A stretch of 64,000 nucleotides of DNA, taken from contig NC_045139.1 in NCBI RefSeq assembly GCF_008831285.2, forward strand, positions 25,460,412 to 25,524,411, read 5' to 3'. The translations under genes were made by a program, and so were the position numbers. Each line of letters begins with the position of its first letter. Positions within the stretch are counted from its first letter, which is position 1. Of this stretch, positions 13,201 to 24,727 are shown piece by piece. This DNA comes from Nymphaea colorata. Taxonomy: Eukaryota > Streptophyta > Magnoliopsida > Nymphaeales > Nymphaeaceae. The notes beneath the pieces were generated by a model, which did not search any database, was not told where the DNA came from, and saw only the letters and a program-made list of their open reading frames with translations.

Positions 13201-16200
13201 GGATGTCTCGTGAACAATCCCCCGTTGTCTAAGAAACTCCTCAACAGGCCGACACATGTACTCACGGGCATTATCGGACCTGAAAGTTTTAACATTCGCA
13301 CCATACTGGGTATGCACAAGAAGAATAAATGTCTCGATGATTCGAGGAACCTCGCTGCGGTCTTTTAACAAGTATATAAATGTAGCACGAGAGAAATCAT
13401 CAATGAAAGTGATAAAATACTGGAAACCTTGACGGGTATGAATGCCCGAAGGTCCCCATACATCAGAGTGAATCAGAGAAAAAGCTTCATTAGCACAACT
13501 AGAAGAAAGAGGGTACGAAGCCCTCACATGTTTGGCAAACTGACAAACATCACAAGAAATGGAAGACACATCAAAGGAGGAACACAAGTCTGGAAACAAA
13601 TGTTTCAAAATCCCAAAAGGTAAATGCCCAAAACGTTCATGCCAGTACATAAAAGACTGAAGACAATCTTCTCTTCTCTTATCTGTCTTGCGGATCGCTG
13701 TCAACAGAGCAGTAGCCACACGTATGGGAAGACGATATAATCCATCAGAAGCTAAACCAATCCCAATCCTCTTCCCTGTCACCAAGTCCTGCAAAACACA
13801 ACGATCGGCAGAGAATATAAGTTCACAATTCAATTCTTTAGTAAGTCTACTGACTGATAAGAGATTTAAAGGAAACTGGGGAACATGTAAAGCGCCCTGC
13901 ACATGAAATTTGTCCAACAAGGACAGAGTGCCTTCGCCTGCCACACAGGTAGAGGAACCATCTGCAAGAGAAACACGTTCCCTTCCCGAGGACAACTTAT
14001 ACTCATGAAACAATTTTGGATTACCTGTCATGTGATGAGTAGCACCACTATCGACAATCCATTCCCCCACAGAAGAGTTACCTTGATTGCCAATAGCTGC
14101 AAGAGCATGATTAGCTGTAGTTCCCTCTGAGGTCTCAGTCTTGTTGACATCGAGCCTGCCCAAATAAGCCCTTAGTTCACGAAGCTGGTCAGCAGAAATG
14201 GAGACTTTTTCTCCACTAGAGGCTTGCACCTCAGACACGGGCGTTCTCCCAGTCAAAGATCTCCCTCTGTTCCCCTTCTTTTCTGGATGAAGATCCCAGC
14301 AATAATCCACAGTGTGACCTGTCTTCTTGCAGTGAGTGCACCGGCGAAGAGACCTAGATGGGCCGCCAGGACCACGACTCACGAGAGCAGATCTCTCGTT
14401 ATAGGGCACAAGTTCCCTCTTCCCTTCTTTTGTAACAAGCCTTCGCTGTTCTTCCGCTTCAACACAGGAGTACACATCTTCAATACTGGACACCTCCCCT
14501 GAATTCAAAATCTGACTTCGAACACCTTCAAACTCATCATTTAAACCTGCTAAAAATAAGAACCATAGAGCGCCTGATCATGGGGACAATGCCAAGGAAT
14601 ATCAGAATGATAGTCAAGCTCTTCCCACTTGGCTTTCAAAGCCCCATAGTACTCTGCAACAGACGAGGTCCCTTGTCGAATGCCATAGACTGTCTTCATT
14701 ACTTGGTAAGTACGAATTGCGGTCTTCTTTTGGCCATACATTTGCTCGAGGACCACCCACATGTCTCTAGCAGTCTTCTTCCGAAGGATAAGGGGCTGAA
14801 TATCGGCGGAAACAGAATTGACAATCCAAGTTTTCACTTGATTATCCTCAAGAAACCAAGTATGCCACACATCACTTGTTCTTGCTGGTTCGGGGTTGCT
14901 CCCATCAATATAGGCCATGCGACCACGACCAGCAATCCCCATGGTCATAGCAGGCGACCACGAGAAATAATTATCCTTGGTGAGGCGAAGAGTGATGACC
15001 TGCATGGGAACATTCTCCGTTCTAAAAGCCCCTATTTCAGTGGGATTGGTGTTGACGGTTGACGAGGAAGAGGCTGCCATAATCACAGACCAGTAGGCAG
15101 CAAGGGCAGCAAGAAGCAATCACACGATACAACACCAAAAAACGGACAGAGAGCAGGAAACAGAACCAGGCAAAGCGGCGCGGCGCTGGGCGGGAACAGA
15201 CCAGGCAGTCGGCGCGGCGCTGGGCGGAAACAGACCAGGCAGAGCGGCACGGCGCCGGAAAAGGACACGGCGTTGGGCGGAAAAAGACCGCCGCTGGACA
15301 GGTCGTCGTTTGGGCAGGCCGACGCTGGGCGGAAGCAGCAGAACGGGAACGCCGCTGGGCAGGCCGACGCTGGGCGGAAGCGGCTGCGCTAATCAGGGCG
15401 TCGCTGGGCCGGTTGTCGCTAGGCGGAGACGGCGGAATCCTGATCGGCGTTGATCAGGGCGGCGCTGGGCGGAGACGGCGGCGGGACGACAGACGACGCT
15501 CGGGCACGAGCGTCGGGCACGGGCGAGACGATGAACAGTGTCGGGCGATTCTCCTCTAACACGGGCAAAAGACAACCAAAAACGCCGGAACTTCACGGCT
15601 CTGATACCATGTAGAGATACGAACAAGAAGAAGAGGAAGAGAAGCAATGATCACGATGTAACGTGGAAAACCCTCAACACGAGGGAGAAAAAACCACGAA
15701 TGAGGAGGAGTTGGTGCCCACTAGCAGCCAGACTCTCTCTCTCTTAAGATTATCATTAACACTTAAGGATTAGGGTTACATGACTTAAGTAGAGCCCAAA
15801 ACGGGCTACAAGGCGGGTCGGGTATGGATCCGGACCCGAAACCCACAATCTATCAACAAATACCCACTTAGAGCCAACAATGTTACAATCAGGAGAAGGA
15901 TCAACAAGTTCTCAGGTGCCTCGCTGAATTAATGCATTCATCTCACCTTGCATAGCCTGTCTCCATTGGGTATCTAATAAAGCCTACTGATGACACGTAA
16001 GAACTATATGAGCAGTCAGAGCTTGAATAAACTGTTGCATATTTTTACCAACAACGTCAGTAGACACAAAATGAGATATAGGATGAAGAGTACATTGTCG
16101 CTTGCCTTTGCAAAGAGCAATAGGTAAGTTTTGACAGGGATCAGACGAACTAAGGCTACTCACTTCAGACGAACTTACCTCCTGAGAAGCAGTTGGCGAA

Positions 16201-19187
16201 GGATCATGAGATGGATCCTGTCGACATGTGTAGATCAGCGGAGGATCACGAAACTTGGAGACTACAATTGGAGATTCGTTAGAAGGAGATTCAAAAGAGA
16301 ATGATTTCAAAGGAATAGGAGGAATAGGTAGTGGCTCTAGCGATGGTGGCATCTCAGTAGAGATAGGAGAGGAGCTATAATAAGGCTTAGACTCAAACAA
16401 TGTGACATCCGCACCGATATACTCATTTTGAGTCAAGGGGTCAAAGCATTTGTAGCTTTTATGGATTTTGGAGTAGCCTATCAAGATACACTTAATGGCT
16501 TGGGCACCCAATTTATCACGTGTGGGTCCAAGTATGTGAACAAAGCATGTGCAACCTACTTTGAAAGCCACGGGAAACAAGGGTCGTTGTAGGTGCACAA
16601 GTTTAATAGGAATCTTGCTGTCAATGGAGGATGAGGGTAAACGGTTGGTCAAGTAACAAGCAGTGAGGATGACATCTCCCCAAAAGTGTGCAGGTAAATT
16701 AGTATGAAGCATTAGGGAACGAGCCACATTTAAAAGTTGGTGATATTTTCGCTCAGCTACTCCATTTTGTTGGGAGGTATGGGGACAGGCAAACTAAGGA
16801 TAAATGTCGTTATCAGAGTAAAACTTTATTAAGGTAGATGTCTTGAACTCAAGAGCGTTATCAGTGCAAATGCTTTTAACAAGAATACCAAAGTGGGTTT
16901 TATTTCAATAATAAGGTTTTTGAGAGTCCATACGACTTCAGACCTTTCCTTCAAAAGGGAGACTCAAGTGACTCGAGGACAATCATCACAATGACAAGGA
17001 AATAACGAAATCTTGACCTACTAGCAACTCTGCTAGGACCACACACATCAACATGAAGAAGATCAAATAGTCCACAATTGGACGGACTAAGACTCGATAA
17101 ATAACTGTTACAGGTGTGTTTCCTTAGTTGACAGGCTTCACACTTAAATGACTCTGGTATTGAAAGATGAGGAAGAAGGTGATGGAGCTTGGAGACAGAT
17201 GGATGACCAGTTTGAGATGCCATTGGAAGGCGGAGGACAATGAGGTGAACGATGATGCTGCAATACCCACTGGATTCGATAGGAAGTAGATGCCCCCTTT
17301 CTCATAGCCTCCACCAATCGTCTTCCCAGTTTGCAAGTCCTAAAATGATAAACCAAAGTCAAATGTAACATGACAATATAAATTATTAATCAATTGTCCA
17401 ACTGATAACAGATTTGTGGGAAACTTAGGAGCATATAACACATTAGGAATTGTCATAGACTGAGAAACCCATAATAGGTGATCATCTACCATCTACAAGT
17501 CTTATATGACGTGCCTGAGGTAATGAGTGTAGGACAGTAAACATAGAAGGTCTACTACAAAAGTGTATCGATGCCCTGAATCAATAATCCAAGTAGTACC
17601 TGCATCATGTGGGACAGTATCAACGGACATAACACTGTTTATCATGACTGTAGAGGCCGATGGCTGGGTAGATCTGTGTGTCAGGAAGTCCTCATACTCT
17701 GACTTGTTGATACTCACAGCCACTGTCTCAGAGTGAGAAGAAGATAAAGACCCATCTACCACTGATGACGCTACTTGGGCAGATCTAATAGGAGACTGTA
17801 AAGAATTCTTGCCCTACTTAGATGCAACATTTCTTTCTAGGGGTGCAGCGGAAGGACGACCATGTTTATCCCAACATCTGTCTTCCAAATGCCCTATTTT
17901 CCCACAATAGGTGCACTGAAATCTCCCTCGACCTCCTCCTAACCCTCGACCTATGCCTCTCCCCCTAAATGAACTGCGTCCACAACTTCTTGAGGCTGCC
18001 AAGGCAGAGGCATGGATATCACTAGAGGGTGAAGAAGAGTCTGTTGTAGGCTTCAGCTAGGTCAGGGAATTCTGCTCTAGTCAACATTTGCGCCTTTGCT
18101 ACTGCGTATTCAAAAGAGAGACCCTGCAGAAACTTCGCAACCATGGACTGTTCACCATGAGTCTTATGGCATGTTAGACATGGGGGGGCGTAATGCTTTA
18201 AGTCGTTTATAGATCGACTTGAGGGAAGCGAAATACTGAGCAAGACTCTGGTTGCCCTGTTGCAAATTAAGTAATTCCTCCTCCACCTGCAAAATCTTGC
18301 TAACATTCTTGTCATTCGAGTAAGTTTGTTTCAGAAAATCCCACATTTGTTTGGCAGAAGTACAAAATGCAATAGTGGAAGGAATCTGTGGTTGCAAGCT
18401 ATTCATGATCCAAAACATGACAATATTATTATCTTCCTTCGATGAAACATATTTCCCACTCTTTTCCACAGGCTCATCTTCTTCGATAACATGCTCCTTC
18501 CAATGTCCAATCACAAACATCATAAACACACGAGACCAAATTTCATAGTTAGATCCATCTAACTTTACAGTAGAACCATAGGAGAATGGATTTCATCTGC
18601 TTTTAACCTCATGAAAAAAATCAGTTTTGTGATTTTCAGCCATCGCAAATCTGCCCACAAGCGATCAACCACCACCAGCAAGAGAGAATATATATATACA
18701 TATAAGTAGAGAATGCGACTGATCAGCAATAACAAATGTCCGACACCACACAGCAACGTTAGATGTGCATCACTTCTCCCACACAAACTTGTAAACAGTC
18801 AGACAGTAGAAAAGGATAAAAGAGTGAGGATGAAGTAGCCCTCCTTAAAAAAAACACCCCACAATAGCAGACTCTTGTCCAACTGCTGACAGCACCAACG
18901 ATACAAATAGAAGACTGCTGTCCAACTGTTGACAGCAACCTCATGACAAAAGACAGCAAACCAACGACAAAAAAAAAAAAAAAAAAAAAAAAAAATCCAC
19001 ACTGCTTGTGACTGTTGTCCAACTTCTGACAGCACCAACGGTTCAAATAGAAGACTGTCTGCTCCAACCAACAATTTGTCTATTTATGCATCTACCGCTG
19101 CTGTACACAGATTATTTTCCACTAATCATGAATAGTGACAACAAGAAACATTCAACATAAACTACCGCAGACTCCCACACAGCTGCG

Positions 19188-19232
<45 letters not shown>

Positions 19233-19431
19233 ATAAGAAATATTTAAAAAATATGTATCAAAATAAAGAATATACATCAATATAAAAAAATAAATAACAT
19301 AGAAAATATATATATCAACGGCTCTTTAAGCAGATTGAATCTATAGGTACCCAAGTGTCAAAGTACCCATTTTGGGTACGGGTACGGCGACACGAGTATG
19401 TGGACCTTACTGAAGTACCCATGTGACTTAG

Positions 19432-19468
<37 letters not shown>

Positions 19469-22400
19469 TTAAACCCATAGCTGAAGTCTATTCACGCAGA
19501 TTTCATAGCATGAATAGACTCCTCCACAAGGTTCAATTGCTGGAAAACAGTCAACTTGAACAAACGAGAGGAGAAGGAGAAGGAGACGGAAGAGGAAGAA
19601 GGAGAAGGAGACGGTGGAGGAGATACAGCCAGAGAAGGAGAAGTCGCCTGCTGTTTGCTTCACATCCCCAGCCCGATTCACGACCCAGCCGCTGCTTGCT
19701 TCACGTTGCCAGTCACGATGGCTCTGATACCATGTTGCAGCCTTGGGACTTGGAGATGGTAGGTCGTGAGACGTGGAGAGAGAGAAAGAGTAGCAGCCGT
19801 GGGACTTGGAGAAAGAAAACTTGATTATTCACTAACCCTAATCTCCATTATAAAGAGACCAGAGTAGAAAAGAGATTTACAGATTACATCAACCAAAAAT
19901 AAAGGAAAAATTAAAGAGGTCTTGTAACTCTTTAATAATACAAAGAGCCACCAAGAAACATAAACTCTTCTAATTCAACACACAAAATAATATAAAATCA
20001 GAATGAAAGCAACATTTAAATAAACAAGTGATTTTAAATAAAAACATTACATGCTAATGAACAATAACTCTAAAAACATAATGAAAACTGAGTTGAAAAA
20101 AATTAAATCACGTAAAATTAAGCAGTTTCGATCGGTTTTGATCTAAAAAGTACCCAAGCATGTCCAAGTACCCATTTTGAGTACAGGTATGACAATGTGG
20201 GTACGTGGACCTTATTGAAGTACTCATGTGACTTAGGAACTATACTATATAAAGTGAAAAAGCATGCCTGGACTTTGTAAAGGGTTATACAAATTTTGCT
20301 TGTTTTACATGAGTCTTGTAGTTCACTAGACTTGGAGTACCCACCGGAAACCTCAAGATACCAGTGACTTGATACCATGTAAGTCACTGATGACAAATTG
20401 CAACATAAATTCATTCCCCCACAGTTACCATACAGTAATGATGACCTAATCCCAAGCTTGTTATAGATGGAATATTCACTATGGTGACAAGTTAATTTGC
20501 CACAGAATGTTAGGACTTCATGTACATAAACTTGCTCTAATCAAAGTATACATTCCATGTATCTACAAAGTGCAGCAAGTGGTAGTGAAGGAAAGTCGAC
20601 AACAAAAACAAAAAAGAAAACTGCAAAAAATAAAACCTACTGTTGGACGCAGGTCTTCTTCTTCTCACGTCTCCAAGTTATCTGACACTCTCAAGAGCAG
20701 CGATGACCAAAGGCCCTAATGCCCATAGTGGAGCGAAAAAGGGCTTAAAAGCCCTAATCCTCTTTTCCTTTTCCATTTTTGCCACTCAAAAGAAAAAAAA
20801 AGAGTTCAAAACTAGCCTTCAAAATTTTTTCTTTACAAAAATTACCACTTTCAAAAAATGGAGAACGTGCAGTTAAAGTTTTAAATTTTTTCAAAAAATA
20901 CCAACAATGCCCCTGTTTGAGTGCAGGTTTAGGCAGCAACAAAAAACGCGATAAAAACGTGTTTTTATCGCGATAAAAACGCAGTATTTATTTTTTGGAA
21001 AAATTATACTTTTTTTTATCGTATTTCTTGTCTTTCTCGTAAATATCGCGATATTTGTGGTTGTGATATTAACTATGAATCAAAATTAATTGGAGAAATG
21101 GAATATTTCTCACGGCAAATCTGGTGAATGAACTGAAGGAAGTAGATGAATCCTCTTCCCTTTTACAAGCTCCACGTGACCAAACAATGCCTCACCATTA
21201 TACAGCTGCAAAAAGAAACTATAGCATAAATATATATGGTTACAGATAAAGAAATAAATAAAGGTAGAACAGCATGCCTTCTGTTGCCGCTCAGTACAAA
21301 GCCATTCTGGGATGATATTTGTAAAAGCCAACATTTCCTCTGCTATAGCTGAGACTATAAATACTGAAGCCTGTATTTAGAAGTAACAAGGTTGTATGAA
21401 ATAAACACCAGACAGGTGGATCAAATGCCGAACTAATGTAAAAAGGAAAAAAGCTTAATATTGTTAAAAAAAAACACAAAAAGAAACCTCCACTCTGGAA
21501 ATTTTCTGGTACATGGAGATATTGCCTTGAAAATGACTCCATGATCTTTCACAATTTTGCTGAAATCAGAGTAAGAATGGGTCGCTCTTGGCAACACATT
21601 TTAGTAAAATTTTCCAATTACGCAAAGGACACATGTCTTTGCACATGTGGAGGGACTTCCTCCGGCTAATGACTTTAACCTTGTGCAAACAAGAGCCAGT
21701 CATTTTGATTTCAGTTACGATGACAGGGGAACTCACTTCATTAGAATTTAATTTGTAAACACTAAACAGCATAAAGCTGGAAAAGCTAAATCACACAAGT
21801 GGATATTTTATCATAAGAATATGATATTTTGGATAAGTTCACAACTCTTCAAAAGACTACTGCCGAAGAATCAAATGAAGAAAATCACAATGAACCAGCT
21901 CAAGCACACAAATAAAAAAAAAATATTAATAAATATCAAATGCATTAGTGGATACATACACCAAGGAAGAGGCCACGGGGTTTGCAGGGGCAGCAACAAG
22001 CTTTGTCCCATCAAACTCCTGGATGGTGAATCAAAAGGAGAAAGAGAGATGACCACTTTATTCACTATCATAGGTACCTCCTTCCTAGATTCTCAGTTGT
22101 TGATTGATTGATAAGAGGGGTAGAAATATGTCAATTGCCATCTTTCTCTACAATCAATCAGGTCAACCTCTGGTTAACCTATTCAACAGAACATTGAGAG
22201 CTAATATTCCTGATATAGTGCTCTATTTATCAATTACTTATGCTCCCTTGCTGTCTTAACACTTCTTATTTAGGCTATTGCCTTTACTCACTCGGTAAAA
22301 GAATCTTCCAAGAGCAAATGCTCCATTTAATATATCTATTTTTATTGTTAGCACAATACCCATATTCATATGCTCTATCTATTGATTTTTCTGACTAGCA

Positions 22401-24673
22401 CCCTCACTTGCTTTTCCTTCACCATTTGGGGCTAACACTCGCTCACTCACTCATTCATTTCTCTGTTGTACTTCAATTGTTCATAAATGTACTTCATTCA
22501 CTTGTGTGTTCTCCCTTTAAGATATCACCTCCCCCTACCCTTCTGATCTCATATAAGGGAGGTTCCTCCAGATGAATTAGGCCCAAGATAGATTGATTAA
22601 AAGAAGAAAAAGCATAAAGTAGTTCTAAGGCTTTATAGAGGCCTTAAAGGACAACTTTTTCATGTAATGTAAGTGATTGTAGAAACTGCTACATTATCCA
22701 GAGGGAAAATCCAAGAATCAAGTTTTCTAACTTGAGGTTCCAAAGGTTGGAAGTGGCCAAGACGGCTACAATTGAGGGCAAACACCCCAGTGCAAGCAGA
22801 GATATAAGTAGTCCCTGCTTCCAAGGAATAGTGGCAGCAGTAGCTTGTTGGCACATTATGGCCACTTTGATTTACCATAAATGTGATTTGACCGAAAATG
22901 GCTCCAGAGGAATTAATCCCTGTGGTAGAATACTTTTGACCCTTACAATGCCAAAAGAATTTTTAAATGTTTACGGGCTTCCCCACAGGGAAACATGCTA
23001 TGGTGGGGTAAGGGTGTTGTGCCTTCATTGACAGTTGACACAGCATAGCTGCCGCTACAGTTGTGGGTGTTGCTTTGGTGCAACAAAGAGGAAGCGGAAG
23101 AAGAAGAAGAAGAAGAAGAAGAAGAAATAGGAGGAGGAGGAAGAGAAAGAAGAAGAAGGAGAATATCTGGCTGCAATTAGAGGAGGAGGAGTGGCTATAA
23201 GGTTTGACTATGGGTTAAAGGAAAAAGGAAAAAAAAAAAAAGACACATTAAGGTTTCATGTGTTAGAGTTCCTTTTACTTTTAAGGCTTTCCAAAGAAAG
23301 ACTCACTTTACATTTCATGAGAAGTTTTTTGAGTTTTTACATTTTTACTTCCAAGGTTATCTTTTATTACAATTTACAAAAGGAGACTTATTTTACAACT
23401 ACAAAAAAATTAAGAAAAGTTCCTATTAGCTTCTAATTTTTTCACAAACGCACACATAACGACACCTCCTACAGTTTTTTCATTCAGGGCTTAACCAGTG
23501 TAGTATGTATCATACGATACGGAGTTTTATCGCACGATACGTATTGTATCTATTAAGAAATACAACATGATACACCATTTACATCATAAAAGATAGTGTA
23601 TCATATATGTATCTTATGCATCATAGATACATACCCCATATCATATACTACGAAGCAATGCGCCCCATATCTTATAGTCAGCGTGAACACACAAAAAATG
23701 GGGATCCAAGTCCCTTTTTTATGAATTGGGTTGTAAAACTCTTTTTCCCTTCATTTGTAAACATTTTTATGAATCAAAGGAGCAGAAGTTTATGCCAGTT
23801 TCTAGGAAAAATCGTTGATTGGGAGGAATCATCGATTTCAGGGAGCTGTCATTCATTTGAAAGAGAGCACGGACACATTGGCAAGGATATTCAATTTAAA
23901 GAAGATAATCCAATGACAATGAGAAAAGGAATAAAGATGAAGATGATGAATGATCATGATAATATTTCCATTTGTTATTTGCATTGAACAATTTTATCCT
24001 GTGATACACAACAGTTAAAGTCTTAAACTTATTTGTTGATATGTTTTGGCTTATGACATTAGATAATGTTTCATCAAATACTTAAATTGGTGAATGTTCC
24101 TAGCTATATAAACAACTTTTATCTATGTATGACATATTTTTTTATATAATATATTTTCCTTTGGTTTTTCCCGATTTTTCACTATTTTTTTGAGTAAAAA
24201 GATAAACTTTGATACGTATATGATGCATTGTGATATGTTAAGATATGGCATATGAGTATCTATTAGCCCGACCAATACGGGTTATGATATGTACTTTACA
24301 ATATTGTGCTTAACAATGGATTGCAAAAAAGGGTACCAAGCTTTGTCACATGGGTACTGCTGTAAAGGCAGCGTACCCGTACCGGCCAGGTACGACACTG
24401 GTGCTGGTACTGGTACTGTCCTGGGTACCTCTTGGGTACTGGTCAAACAGTACCGAGTACGGTCAACGTACCCAGGACTGTATCCGTCCAATTTAAAACT
24501 CGATCAAAGTTGGCCAAGTCCTTTCTTATCCAAAATTTATGATTTCAGTTTTGTTCTTTACACCATTTACACTCAGGAAACACATACAAAGTTGTGTTTT
24601 CATATTTTTTTCAATAGTTTCTTCTTTAGAAACTATAAATTTTGAATCATGAATGCGCTATTTTGTTTGAATT

Positions 24674-24727
<54 letters not shown>

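Larger units (their letters stand above)
10537..15858 (-). mobile_element. Young full-length Ty1/copia retrotransposon (inner)
   Basis: A 5322-bp element with two 249-bp LTRs that appear identical by eye, 5-bp target duplication AATAC (10532-10536 and 15859-15863), a primer-binding site next to the 5' LTR and a polypurine tract next to the 3' LTR. gag and pol are nearly intact, separated by one frameshift. It sits inside the RT region of the outer copia in the same orientation, within INTS9 intron 7. The identical LTRs imply recent insertion. Confidence 0.97.
8018..19980 (-). mobile_element. Old Ty1/copia retrotransposon (outer)
   Basis: Two related LTRs (8018-8239 and 19733-19980) are flanked by perfect 5-bp repeats CACAA at 8013-8017 and 19981-19985. 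A primer-binding site TGGTATCAGAGCC abuts the upstream LTR. Reading on the minus strand: gag (about 18560-18022), zinc knuckle (CTYCGKIGHLEDRC), protease, integrase, reverse transcriptase and RNase H, in copia order. Stops and frameshifts break every domain. By eye the LTRs differ at about 13 positions plus two deletions (11 and 15 bp) in the downstream LTR. It is split by a younger copia (10537-15858) and by a TIR element (8866-9753). Confidence 0.92.
7560..20236. mobile_element. Mutator-like TIR element, split by a copia
   Basis: The left end reads TAAGTCACATGGGTAC and the right end is the inverse, ending GTACTCATGTGACTTAG. Nine-base flanks AAACTGTAC (7551-7559) and GAACTATAC (20237-20245) match at 7 of 9 positions, a decayed 9-bp target duplication of the kind made by Mutator-like elements. 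Its own sequence is 7560-8017 plus 19981-20236, about 714 bp, with no transposase. Subterminal sequence is rich in GGGTACGGG-type motifs shared with the elements at 8866, 19232 and 24341. The superfamily assignment is an inference from the duplication length. Confidence 0.7.

Noticed and set aside
12799-13368. Long plus-strand frames antisense to copia pol
   Set aside because: They are shadows of the conserved pol coding sequence on the minus strand.
15083-15647. Two GC-rich minus-strand open frames upstream of copia gag
   Set aside because: They lie in the copia 5' leader, are made of CGGCGCTGGGCGG-type repeats, and one runs up to the primer-binding site.
19720-19740. tRNA-like sequence
   Set aside because: Only the 13-nt complement of initiator tRNA-Met is present; it is a retrotransposon primer-binding site.
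20949-20972. 24-bp palindrome as a rho-independent-type terminator or operator
   Set aside because: Bacterial-style signals are not expected in plant intronic DNA; it is more likely part of a decayed inverted-repeat element.
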